Shown piece by piece: positions 7,132 to 15,468 of a DNA stretch of 17,940 bases. Within the stretch, counting starts at the first letter, position 1. Each line of letters begins with the position of its first letter. The stretch is from CAZUHN01 sp964620535 (GTDB lineage: Bacteria; UBA8248): contig CAZUHN010000175.1 of NCBI GenBank assembly GCA_964620535.1, positions 1-17,940 on the forward strand, in the 5' to 3' direction. Below the pieces are notes generated by a model, which was given only the letters and a program-made list of their open reading frames with translations, had not been told where the DNA came from and did no database searches. Made by a program: the position numbers and the translations under genes.

Positions 7132-7218
7132 CCGGAGGGCCGCACCGGGAGCGGTCCTTCCCATGGCGGGAGCTCATCCCGGTTCTCAAATGGCCGGGGC
7201 GGCGGGTTTTTTTGCTGC

Positions 7219-8214
<996 letters not shown>

Positions 8215-8228
8215 CGCTGGGCCTTTCC

Positions 8229-9197
8229 TCATTCGTACAGTACGCAGGACACCCGGTGGCCCGGTTTGACGGAGATCTCCCGCGGACGCTCCCGGCCGCA
8301 CACTTCGCGGACATGGGGGCAGCGGAGGTGGAACCGACATCCCGCGGGCGGATGGAACAGGTTGGGCACCGACCCCTCGATGGACTGAAGGCGATGGCGC
8401 ACTTCCCCGAGTTGGGGGAGCGCGGCGAGAAGGCCCTGGGTGTAGGGATGCTGGGGTTGGTGGAAGATCTCGCGCACCGAGCCGGTCTCGATGATCACCC
8501 CGGCATACATGACGGCCACCCTGTCGCAGAGCTGGGCGACAACCCCGAGATCGTGCGTGATGAAAAGGACGGCGAGCCCGAGCCTGTCGCGCAGGTCGCG
8601 GATCAGGCGCAGGATCTGGGCCTGGATCGTGACGTCCAGCGCGGTGGTCGGCTCGTCCGCGATGAGCATGTCCGGCCCGCAGGAGAGGGCGAGGGCGATG
8701 AGGGCGCGCTGGCGCATACCGCCCGAGAGTTCGTGCGGGTAGCGCTGAAGGGTCTTGTCGGGATCGGGCATTCCCACGAGGCGGAGCGACTCGATCGCCC
8801 GGGCGGCGGCCTCCTTCTTGGAGACTTTGTTGTGGTAGACGATCACCTCGCCAATGAGGTCGCCGATGGTGAAAACCGGGTTCAGGGCGGTCATCGGCTC
8901 TTGGTAGATCATGGCCATCCGGCTTCCGCGGACCTCCCACATCGCGCGGTCGGGAAGTGGGAGCAGCTCCTGGCCCTTGAAGCGGACGCTTCCCTTGACG
9001 ATGCGCCCCGGCGGGTCCGGCACCAGACGCATCAGGGAGAGCGCCGTGACGGATTTGCCGCACCCGGTCTCGCCCACCAGGCCCAGGATCTCCCCCTTCT
9101 CCAGCCGGAAGCCGACCCCGTCGAGGGCGTACACGGTGCCCGCGTAGGTCTCAAAATGGGTGTGGAGGTCTTCGACTTCGAGTAGGGGGGCGGCCAT
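8229..9197 (-). CDS. Peptide/opine-type ABC transporter ATP-binding protein (DppD/OppD-like)
   Basis: This 322-residue ATPase pairs with the DppF-like subunit. Motifs are Walker A GETGCGKS (42-49), Q-loop YQEPM (98-102), signature LSGGM (157-161), Walker B LIADE (178-182) and H215 (ITHDL). The C-terminal CRFHLRCP plus extra cysteines matches the oligopeptide/dipeptide ATPase C-terminal domain. I prefer the ATG at 9197, with GAGG 8 bases upstream. A GTG at 9203, two codons earlier, overlaps the permease stop as GTGA and is a real alternative. The distance to the next ATPase start is short, so the genes are co-translated. Confidence 0.93.
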   Translation of the reverse strand: MAAPLLEVEDLHTHFETYAGTVYALDGVGFRLEKGEILGLVGETGCGKSVTALSLMRLVPDPPGRIVKGSVRFKGQELLPLPDRAMWEVRGSRMAMIYQEPMTALNPVFTIGDLIGEVIVYHNKVSKKEAAARAIESLRLVGMPDPDKTLQRYPHELSGGMRQRALIALALSCGPDMLIADEPTTALDVTIQAQILRLIRDLRDRLGLAVLFITHDLGVVAQLCDRVAVMYAGVIIETGSVREIFHQPQHPYTQGLLAALPQLGEVRHRLQSIEGSVPNLFHPPAGCRFHLRCPHVREVCGRERPREISVKPGHRVSCVLYE

Positions 9198-9199
9198 GC

Positions 9200-10117
9200 T
9201 CACCGCCTCAGGCGCGGATCAAGGATGTCCCGGAGACCGTCCCCAAGCAGGTTGAACCCCAGCACGGTGATGAAGATGGCCAGGCCCGGAAAGGTGACAA
9301 ACCACCATACTTCGGGGAGAAAGCCGCGGCCGACTGTAAGCATGAGCCCCCACTCGGGGGAGGGCGGCTGAGCTCCCACCCCGACGAAGCTTAGGGCGGC
9401 GGCGGCCAGGATGGCGTTTCCCACCTGGAGCGAGGCCTGCACCAAGAGGACACTGATACAGTTGGGCAGGACGTGGGAGAAGATGATCCGTTTCCTGCTC
9501 ACTCCGATGCACTTTGCCACCTCGACGAAGGTCCGCTCCCGGATGATGAGGACCTGCCCCCGGGTGACCCGGGCGTACCAAGGCCACCAGGCGACCGAGA
9601 TGGCGATCATGGCGTTGGTGATGGAGGGGCGCAGAGCGGCCGCGACGGCGAGCGCCAGCACGAGCGAGGGAATGGACTGAAAAACGTCTGCCGTTCGCAT
9701 GAGGATCTCATCCGTCTTGCCCCCGATGAAGCCGGCGACGGCGCCGACGGGAACGCCGATCAGCATCGACAACGTTGCGACAACGAAGCCGATCCAGAGG
9801 GTGAGCCGGGTCCCGAAGACTACGCGGGACATGATGTCGCGGCCCAGGTCGTCCGTCCCCATGGGGTGGAGCCGGCTGGGCGGGAGAAGGTTGTCCTCTA
9901 GGTGGTTGGCCTCGAAGGCATCCCCTGGGACGGGCGCGAGGACGGGGGCGAAAACGGCGACGACAATGAGAGCCAAGATGATCACCGCTCCCAAAACGGC
10001 CAGGGGCGACGCGAGGAAGCGCTTGAGGGTGAAGCGGTACTCCTGGAGGCGGGCGGTCTGGGTTTCCTGGAATCGCTCGGCCCAGCTTGCCTCACCGGCC
10101 GTTGCGGCGGTAGTCAA
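9200..10117 (-). CDS. ABC transporter permease (DppC/OppC-like), TTG start
   Basis: This 305-residue inner-membrane permease has an N-terminal cytoplasmic stretch and a first helix at about 39-60. The family segment GTDDLGRDIMSRVVFGTR lies at 87-104. Helices follow at about 107-133, 150-165, 167-183, 220-243 and 275-292. The EAA coupling loop (EVAKCIGVSRKRIIFSHVLPN, 199-219 without its final residues) contacts the ATPases, and LSFVGVGAQPP (242-252) is typical of DppC. The start is a TTG. It is supported by an AGGAG 7 bases upstream (complement of 10125-10129) that itself overlaps the stop of the DppB-like gene. No ATG with a ribosome site lies near. The 3' end overlaps or abuts the DppD-like gene. 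Confidence 0.92.
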   Translation of the reverse strand: MTTAATAGEASWAERFQETQTARLQEYRFTLKRFLASPLAVLGAVIILALIVVAVFAPVLAPVPGDAFEANHLEDNLLPPSRLHPMGTDDLGRDIMSRVVFGTRLTLWIGFVVATLSMLIGVPVGAVAGFIGGKTDEILMRTADVFQSIPSLVLALAVAAALRPSITNAMIAISVAWWPWYARVTRGQVLIIRERTFVEVAKCIGVSRKRIIFSHVLPNCISVLLVQASLQVGNAILAAAALSFVGVGAQPPSPEWGLMLTVGRGFLPEVWWFVTFPGLAIFITVLGFNLLGDGLRDILDPRLRR

Positions 10118-10121
10118 GGCG

Positions 10122-11162
10122 CTACTCCTGGTACTTGCCCGCGAGCTTGATACGCGGGTCGAGGAAGTAATAGGACATATCCACTAAAAGGTTGACGGAC
10201 ACTCGCATCAAGGCGTAGACGATGGTGATGCCGATGATGGCCGGAAAGTCCAGCTCCAGGATCGCTCCCGCACCGTATAGGCCCATTCCCGGCCAGTCGA
10301 ATACGGTTTCTACCACGAACGAGCCTCCCAGCAGAAATCCGTACGTCGATCCGGCGACGGTCACCGTAGGAATAAGAGCGTTTTTGAGGGCGTGCCGGTA
10401 GACCACGGTGCGGTCCGGGAGGCCCGCTCCCCGGGCGGTCTTGATGTAGTCCTCACGGAACACCTCGAGCATCCCGGAGCGCGTCATCCGCGAGATGTGG
10501 GCGAGCGGGGCCAGGGCCAGAACGATGCCCGGGACGAAAATGTGCGCCAGGGAATCCCGGAATGCAGGCCAGTTCGCGGTTGCCAGGGAGTCGATGAGAT
10601 ACATGCCGGTGATGGACTGAATCGGGTAATCGAGCATGGTCAGGGTATCGATCCTCCCCCGTACGGGCATGAGATCCAGCCAGTGGCCGAGCACGATCTG
10701 GAGCATCAAGCCGAGCCAAAACGGAGGCAGAGACATCCCGGCGAGCGATCCCATCCGGGCCGTGTGGTCGGCCACCCGATTCGATTTCCAGGCCGAAACC
10801 ACCCCCAAAGGAATTCCCAAGACGATGGCAAGCAAAAGAGAGAAGGTTGTCAGCTCGAAGGTGGCGGGCCAGTGAACGGCCAAGTCCTCGATCACCGGCC
10901 GGTTGGTGTAGAGGCTGGTACCGAATTCGCCTTCAAAGAGCATGTCCCTGAGCGCGATCCAGTACTGCACCGGGATGGACTTGTCCAGACCGAATTCTTC
11001 CCGGAGGCGCTCGATCTGCTCGTCGGTGGCGTTCATCCCGGCGATTTCCATCGCCGGATCGCCCGGGATGATGTGAGTGATGACGAAAACGAGTATCGTC
11101 ACCCCGAAAAGAATCGGGATAATTAGACCGATTCGCCGTAAAAGATAGGACCAAAAACGCAT
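10122..11162 (-). CDS. ABC transporter permease (DppB/OppB-like)
   Basis: This 346-residue permease starts MRFWSYLLRR, followed by the classic first helix (11-32) and HIIPGDPA (30-37). A periplasmic loop leads to FGTSLYTNRPV (80-90), then helices at about 104-124, 138-160, 205-222, 265-285 and 305-328. The EAA loop is YIKTARGAGLPDRTVVYRHALK (239-260). It forms the heteromeric membrane pore with the DppC-like protein. The ATG at 11162 gives the usual family N-terminus but has no obvious ribosome site. A GTG at 11210 after AAGGGG would add 16 residues and lies inside the hairpin described at 11195-11248. Expression may therefore depend on that structure. Confidence 0.9.
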   Translation of the reverse strand: MRFWSYLLRRIGLIIPILFGVTILVFVITHIIPGDPAMEIAGMNATDEQIERLREEFGLDKSIPVQYWIALRDMLFEGEFGTSLYTNRPVIEDLAVHWPATFELTTFSLLLAIVLGIPLGVVSAWKSNRVADHTARMGSLAGMSLPPFWLGLMLQIVLGHWLDLMPVRGRIDTLTMLDYPIQSITGMYLIDSLATANWPAFRDSLAHIFVPGIVLALAPLAHISRMTRSGMLEVFREDYIKTARGAGLPDRTVVYRHALKNALIPTVTVAGSTYGFLLGGSFVVETVFDWPGMGLYGAGAILELDFPAIIGITIVYALMRVSVNLLVDMSYYFLDPRIKLAGKYQE

Positions 11163-11194
11163 TGCGGCCGCAGGCAAAGAAACAACAATGGACG

Positions 11195-11248
11195 AAAATC
11201 CCGCACGCACGATCCCCTTTTCCGCGGGGGAGGACCGTACGTGCGGGA
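11195..11248 (-). terminator. Hairpin with T-tract between binding-protein and permease genes (attenuator-like)
   Basis: TCCCGCACG (11199-11207) and CGTGCGGGA (11240-11248) are a perfect 9-bp inverted repeat, and inner pairs (A11209-T11238, C11210-G11237, G11211-C11236) extend the stem. On the - strand the stem is followed at once by TTTT (complement of 11195-11198). It begins 10 bases after the stop of the binding-protein gene. Partial terminators or RNA-stabilising hairpins here are common in ABC operons and raise binding-protein output over permease output. The T-tract is short, so termination would be partial. Confidence 0.55.
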
Positions 11249-11257
11249 ATCAGGGCG

Positions 11258-12844
11258 CTAGTTGGCGGCACCTTCCCAATGCATCTCGCGGAAGTACCAA
11301 CCCTGGAAACGGCCCGGATTGTAGATGACGTTCTTCAGCTTCTTGTTGTGCGCGAACAGACCCGGACCCTGGTGGGTGTAAATGGCCGGATACGCGTCCG
11401 AGATTATCTTGTGCGCCTTCTTGTATGCCCCCATGCGGGCGTTATCGTCCATGGAGGTCCGGCCGATCTCGAGCAGCCCGTCCACCTCGCCGTTCTTATA
11501 GCCGCTGAGGTTCCACGATTTGCCCGACCTGTAAATCTTGTCGATCAGAGCGTAGGGATCCACCAGCGACGGGGAGTCATACCGGGTGTACATGCTGCCC
11601 CGCGTCGCGACCTTCTGCCACTTGCCGATCATGGAAACGTACCCACTGGATGACGTGTGCGATTTGACCCCAATTTCCTTCAGGTTGCTCTGGAGCAGCT
11701 CGATGGTCTGGCGGACCCACTTAGGCCCCTTGGTGTAGTTGAGCTCGAGATCCACCTTCGAGAGGTCGATGCCCGACTCTTTCATAAATCGCCTGGCCTT
11801 GGCGAGGTCGCGGCTGGCCATTACCGCGTTCGGGTTCCTCCCCGGCATCATCGATGGAACGATGCCCCGGACGCGGGACGCGTATCCCCGCTGCACGTGT
11901 TTGATATAGCCGTCGTAGTCGAACGCGTGGGCGACGGCCATCCGGAACTTCTTGTTGTTCGTGGGAAATACTCCGAGATTGAACTCGATCAGGTTCACCA
12001 AAGTGCTCTCCTTCACCATCGTAGTTACGATCGGCGATTCCTTGGCCTTGTCGAATTCGAGCGGACTCATGCTGCGGACGAGGAGGTCGGCCTTCCCCGA
12101 GGTGAGGGCCAGACGCTGGTTCACGTCCTCGCGGATGATCTTGAGGATGACTTGATCGAAGGCCTTGTCCGGGTCCACGCTCTTGTCCCAATAATCCTTG
12201 TTCCGCTCATAGATGAGCTGCTGGCCCTTGTCCCACCTGACCAGCCTGTAGGGGCCTGTGCCTGCTCCGTTTTGTGACATCCAGGCCTGGGCGTGATCCC
12301 CTTTGCCGCCCTTCTTTCTCTCATGCTTCATGACGTCGGGATTGACGATGTAGGGGCCCTTGATGTTGGCCATGATCCGGAGCCACGGCCCGATGGTGCT
12401 GTCGAGGTGGAACCGGACGGTGTGGTCGTTCACCACCTCGACCCGCTCCAAGCCCTTGAACAAGCCGGCGGGGCCCTTCCCAAGAGCCATGAGCCGATCG
12501 AAGGAGAACTTTACGGCGTCGGCCTTGAACTCGCGGCCGTCGTGGAACTTCACCCCTTTGCGGAGGTTGAAGACCCAGGCCTTCCCCCCCTGCTCCATTT
12601 TCCACGAGGTGGCAAGGCGCGGTTCGACTTCCTGCGTCCCGCCCCTGAGGTCTACCAGCTTGTCGTAAACCTGGATGGGCGCGATGAGGGTGGAGAAGGA
12701 CCGCGCGACGTGCGGATCCATCGTCCTCGGGTTGACATAGGTGACGGCGGTCAGAATCTTCTTTTTCGCTGCCAGCGTTTGCGGCGGGACCATCAGGCCC
12801 AGCGTTAGTAATACGATGACGAACAGCATCAGTTTTTTCGGCAC
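11258..12844 (-). CDS. ABC transporter substrate-binding protein, family 5 (peptide/opine/nickel type)
   Basis: This 528-residue periplasmic binding protein captures the ligand for the DppBCDF-like importer. It has a Sec signal peptide: KK, then hydrophobic LMLFVIVLLTLGLMV, then PPQTLAA with likely cleavage near residue 25 or 26, and no lipobox cysteine. The family-5 signature WVFNLRKGVKFHDGREFKAD falls near residues 87-106. GAGTGPYRLVRWDKGQ, NKDYWD and a C-terminal region rich in aromatic residues are also typical. I chose the GTG at 12844 because AGGAGG (complement of 12853-12858) lies 8 bases upstream and the signal peptide begins there. The frame is open to an ATG at 12925, which would wrongly place 27 residues before the signal. 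Family 5 ligands include peptides, opines, nickel, sugars and antibiotics, so the ligand is not predictable. It is the first gene of the - strand transporter operon. Confidence 0.93.
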   Translation of the reverse strand: MPKKLMLFVIVLLTLGLMVPPQTLAAKKKILTAVTYVNPRTMDPHVARSFSTLIAPIQVYDKLVDLRGGTQEVEPRLATSWKMEQGGKAWVFNLRKGVKFHDGREFKADAVKFSFDRLMALGKGPAGLFKGLERVEVVNDHTVRFHLDSTIGPWLRIMANIKGPYIVNPDVMKHERKKGGKGDHAQAWMSQNGAGTGPYRLVRWDKGQQLIYERNKDYWDKSVDPDKAFDQVILKIIREDVNQRLALTSGKADLLVRSMSPLEFDKAKESPIVTTMVKESTLVNLIEFNLGVFPTNNKKFRMAVAHAFDYDGYIKHVQRGYASRVRGIVPSMMPGRNPNAVMASRDLAKARRFMKESGIDLSKVDLELNYTKGPKWVRQTIELLQSNLKEIGVKSHTSSSGYVSMIGKWQKVATRGSMYTRYDSPSLVDPYALIDKIYRSGKSWNLSGYKNGEVDGLLEIGRTSMDDNARMGAYKKAHKIISDAYPAIYTHQGPGLFAHNKKLKNVIYNPGRFQGWYFREMHWEGAAN

Positions 12845-12864
12845 GGTTTCACCCTCCTCTCCAG

Positions 12865-12883
12865 GGCGTGATACATTCACGCC
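12865..12883 (-). promoter_or_regulatory. Perfect stem-loop directly upstream of the binding-protein ribosome site
   Basis: GGCGTGA and TCACGCC form a perfect 7-bp inverted repeat with a 5-base loop. It ends 6 bases before the AGGAGG ribosome site of the binding-protein gene. It could be an mRNA leader hairpin or an operator for a dimeric regulator. Confidence 0.45.
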
Positions 12884-13066
12884 AACCTTCAAAAATGGCC
12901 TCCTAGGCGAGGTCACAAAACGCAAGATATGCTCGACATTCTATTCTCTCGAAAAGATAACCCTGGTCACCCAAGGTCGCGAGTTTACATTGAATTTGAA
13001 GGGGCATCCGCTCGATCCGGCATAATATTGGTGTCGGTTGCGCCCGTTTACGAAACGTCCCTTTCA

Positions 13067-13095
13067 TTCAAGACGGATACGGAAAAGGGTATAAA
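13067..13095 (+). promoter_or_regulatory. Candidate promoter of the rightward LLM/MLE cluster
   Basis: TATAAA at 13090-13095 with a weak TTCAAG at 13067-13072 (17-base spacing) is the best sigma70-like candidate before the ATG at 13187. Ten bases upstream, CGTTT/AAACG (13045-13057) is a 5-bp inverted repeat with a 3-base spacer that could be an operator. The leader would be about 85 bases and includes the GCCTCGAGGC palindrome. Confidence 0.35.
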
Positions 13096-13186
13096 AGAAA
13101 CAAGGAATATGGATTTTTGGTATTCAGAAGATTAGACTCCTGCCTCGAGGCGGTGTCAAGCTCCCTGTATATCTGGGGTCGGAAGA

Positions 13187-14212
13187 ATGCGGTTTGGTTT
13201 TTGTACTATTCCCTTCGAATCTCTCTCCGAACTCGCCGAATTGGTTCGTTTTGCGGAAAAACTGGGCTTTGACCGGTACTGGATGCCGGATCAGGCCTTT
13301 TTCGTTGACCCTTTCGCCGCCCTCGGAGCCCTCTCCCAGCAGACAGAGCAAATCGGACTGGGACTCGGAGTAGTGAACCCCTTCACCCGCCACCCCGCCC
13401 TCGTGGCACGCGGCGGGGCAAGCGTGGCCAAGCTCACCGGAAACCGGTTCATTCTCGCTTATGGCGGAGGAAACCGCCTCGAGAACGTGGAGCGTCTCAG
13501 GCTGAACTCGAAGGGCACAGCCCGAAAGTGCAGAGAGGCTATCGAGATCGTCCGCCGAATGAGCGCGGGCGAGGAAGTGAATCGCGAGGGGCCTCTCTGG
13601 TCCATGGACCGGGTTCGGATCCAGTTCCCGCTCCCTCCCCCCTTTCCCATTTACTTGGCGGTCCGGGGCCCGCGAATGCTTCGGGCGGCCGGACGGGCGG
13701 CCGACGGGGTCATCTTGGGTTCGATGGCCAAGCCCGAGGTGATTCGCTTTGCGATGGACGAGATGCGGAAGGCCGCGTTAGAAGCCGGGCGAGATCCTCT
13801 TCATATAACTCCGGCCGGATGGGTGGTTTGCATCATCTCGGATGATCCCTCCTCCGTTCGGGAGATGATGCGCGGCGGCGCAGGCCATTCGGTCGCCAAC
13901 TCGCCGGCCGAGGAGATTGAAATCTTGGGCTTGGACCCGGGGGAGGTCGCCGAGGTCCGCGAGGCGTACCGTTCCGGCGGCCGGGAGAAGACCGTTCCGC
14001 TCGTGACCGATGAAATGATCGAAGATTTTTACATTATCGATACCCCCGAGGGAGCTGCCCGGCGAATCCGGGCCTTGATGGAGGCTGGAATCACCGAGTT
14101 CAACGTGCTCATGCCCGCCGGGGGCGCAGGGGGCAGCTACGGCGTCAGCGGTTTCGACCACAGGAAAAACCTGGAGCGGTTCGCGCAAGAGGTCATTCCC
14201 CTTCTGGCATGA
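13187..14212 (+). CDS. LLM-class flavin-dependent oxidoreductase, tandem copy 1 (Mer-like)
   Basis: This 341-residue luciferase-like protein begins MRFGFCTIPF, with DRYWMPDQAFF (29-39) at strand 2, LGLGVVNPFTRHPALVARG in the middle of the N-terminal half and RGPRMLRAAGRAADGVILGS (from about 160) in the second half. This arrangement resembles methylenetetrahydromethanopterin reductase-like LLM enzymes, which use F420 or FMN. It differs from the copies at 2511 and 16657, which have WMAEH instead of WMPDQ. The C-terminus has DTPEGAARRIRALMEAGITE and then GGSYGVSGFDH. It is the first gene of the + strand arm. GGGG and GGAAG (13175-13185) precede the ATG, but spacing is poor. The tandem sister at 14374 has the same length. 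The substrate is unknown. Confidence 0.9.
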   Translation: MRFGFCTIPFESLSELAELVRFAEKLGFDRYWMPDQAFFVDPFAALGALSQQTEQIGLGLGVVNPFTRHPALVARGGASVAKLTGNRFILAYGGGNRLENVERLRLNSKGTARKCREAIEIVRRMSAGEEVNREGPLWSMDRVRIQFPLPPPFPIYLAVRGPRMLRAAGRAADGVILGSMAKPEVIRFAMDEMRKAALEAGRDPLHITPAGWVVCIISDDPSSVREMMRGGAGHSVANSPAEEIEILGLDPGEVAEVREAYRSGGREKTVPLVTDEMIEDFYIIDTPEGAARRIRALMEAGITEFNVLMPAGGAGGSYGVSGFDHRKNLERFAQEVIPLLA

Positions 14213-14237
14213 GTGCGGACAAATCCGGTCCAAATAA

Positions 14238-14266
14238 TCGGTTTTTCCAGGCCCGATCGGAACCGA
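14238..14266. repeat. Inverted repeat after the first tandem LLM gene
   Basis: TCGGTT (14238-14243) and AACCGA (14261-14266) can pair, with G-T pairs extending inward. It lies 26 bases after the stop at 14212. No T-tract follows, so it is not a standard terminator; it may be a processing or stability hairpin. Confidence 0.25.
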
Positions 14267-14274
14267 CCCCTTCC

Positions 14275-14303
14275 TTGATCGCCGGACAGGTTTCTTATAG
14301 GAT
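14275..14303 (+). promoter_or_regulatory. Candidate internal promoter between the tandem LLM genes
   Basis: TTGATC (14275-14280) and TAGGAT (14298-14303) are separated by 17 bases, matching the sigma70 consensus at four of six positions each. The surrounding 161-base gap is unusually AT-rich and long for an operon junction. A TATAAA (14327-14332) further down lacks a -35 partner. The second LLM gene may therefore be transcribed separately. Confidence 0.3.
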
Positions 14304-14373
14304 TCCCATGATCCAAAATATCCAATTATAAAATTCATCACGGTCGGACTCCGGCCACCATTGGAATCAGCCG

Positions 14374-15399
14374 ATGCGCTTCGGGTTCTGCACTATTCCG
14401 TCCCAACCCTTCGAGGCGCTGTGCGATTTGGTTCACCACGCGGAAAAACGCGGGTATGATCGCTACTGGGTGCCGGACCAATCATTTTTTAACGATCCAT
14501 TCACGATTCTCGGTGCCCTCGCGCTCCGGGCCGGCTCCATCCGGTTGGGGCTGGGGGTGGTGAACCCCTACTCGCGGCAACCCGCCCTCGTCGCCCGCGG
14601 CGCGGCCACGGTGGCGAAACTTTGCGGGGAGGGATTTATCCTCGCCTACGGCGCCGGGAACCGCCACGAACTGGTCAACCGGCTCGGCTTCGAGGCGAAG
14701 GAACCGGCCCGCCGGTGCCGGGAGGCGATGGACATTGTCCGGCGACTCATGGCCGGCGAGGAGGTAAACAGGCCCGGCCCCCTTTGGCCGATGGAAGGTG
14801 TCCGCCTGCAATTTCCGTTGCCGCCGCCCATTCCGGTTTATATGTCGGCGCGCGGACCCCGCATGCTGCGGATGACGGGCGAGATGGCGGAGGGGGTGAT
14901 CCTGAGTTCCCTCGCCACCCCGGAGGCCGTCGAATATACGCTCTCCGAGGTCCGGCGGGGCGCCGCGCGGGCGGGCCGTGAGGTTGGAGCCCTGCCCATT
15001 TTTCTTTGGACCGTCTGCATGGTTGCTGACGACCCCGGTCCTCTTCGGGAGTTGATGCGTGCCTCCATCGGCCATTCGGTCTCAAACTCGGCGGAGCCCG
15101 TCCTCAACGCGATGGGATTCGACCCGGAGGAAATTGCGGCGCTGAAAACCGCCTATCGCGCGGAGGGCCCGGCGGGTGCGGCGCCCCGCGTGACCAAGAA
15201 GATGATCGACGCCTTCTCGTTGATCGGCACCCCAGAGAACATCGTCTCCCGGCTGCGCGCGGCGGAGCGAGCGGGCGTTACCGACCTGACGCTGCTCATG
15301 CCCGCCGCTGGCGTGGGCGGGAGCCACGGCGTCTCCCGGTTCGATCACAAGGAGAACTTGGATCGCTTCGCTACGGAGGTTATGCCCCACCTGCGCTGA
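14374..15399 (+). CDS. LLM-class flavin-dependent oxidoreductase, tandem copy 2 (Mer-like)
   Basis: The protein is 341 residues, identical in length to its upstream neighbour and collinear with it. Shared blocks include MRFGFCTIP at the start, DRYWxPDQxFFxDPF (29-43), LGLGVVNPxxRxPALVARG, FPLPPPxPxY, RGPRMLR and a C-terminal GVSxFDHxxNLxRFAxEVxPxL. The two are clearly sister genes that have diverged beyond recent duplication. The conserved barrel blocks suggest both bind the same cofactor, while the variable insert around residues 190-260 may change the substrate. No strong ribosome site precedes the ATG; only GGAA at about 14362-14365 is seen. It is followed after 69 bases by the MLE gene. 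Confidence 0.9.
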   Translation: MRFGFCTIPSQPFEALCDLVHHAEKRGYDRYWVPDQSFFNDPFTILGALALRAGSIRLGLGVVNPYSRQPALVARGAATVAKLCGEGFILAYGAGNRHELVNRLGFEAKEPARRCREAMDIVRRLMAGEEVNRPGPLWPMEGVRLQFPLPPPIPVYMSARGPRMLRMTGEMAEGVILSSLATPEAVEYTLSEVRRGAARAGREVGALPIFLWTVCMVADDPGPLRELMRASIGHSVSNSAEPVLNAMGFDPEEIAALKTAYRAEGPAGAAPRVTKKMIDAFSLIGTPENIVSRLRAAERAGVTDLTLLMPAAGVGGSHGVSRFDHKENLDRFATEVMPHLR

Positions 15400-15442
15400 A
15401 GCGCCTGTCCTGGGGGTGGAGGGCTGTGACGGCCCGGGCGGA

Positions 15443-15464
15443 GGAACCGCCGGACGGAGGTTCC
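15443..15464 (+). promoter_or_regulatory. Inverted repeat overlapping the ribosome site of MLE paralogue B
   Basis: GGAACC (15443-15448) and GGTTCC (15459-15464) form a 6-bp stem whose second arm covers the last two bases of the GGAGG ribosome site (15456-15460), with the rest of that site in the loop. A competing GGCGG/CCGCC stem (15437-15441 with 15447-15451) would free the site. Whether this controls translation is inference. Confidence 0.3.
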
Positions 15465-15468
15465 ATCA

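Larger units (their letters stand above)
12845..13186. promoter_or_regulatory. Divergent intergenic region between the two arms
   Basis: This 342-base, AT-richer gap must hold promoters for both the leftward transporter operon and the rightward LLM/MLE cluster. Visible elements are the stem-loop at 12865-12883; GGTCAC at 12911-12916 and again at 12965-12970, with GGTCGC at 12975-12980; a CGTTT-ACG-AAACG repeat at 13045-13057; and a GCCTCGAGGC palindrome at 13142-13151. Small ORFs here have no ribosome site or recognisable protein and are probably chance. I found no convincing -35/-10 pair for the leftward promoter. Confidence 0.6.

Noticed and set aside
7176..7217. CCCGG/CCGGG stem followed by T7 on the + strand, terminator-like
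   Set aside because: No + strand gene ends there, and on the - strand the T-run complement lies before rather than after the stem, so it cannot terminate the transporter operon.
12929..13135. 68-codon + strand ORF in the divergent intergenic region
   Set aside because: It has no ribosome site or protein features, and spans the predicted regulatory elements of both arms.
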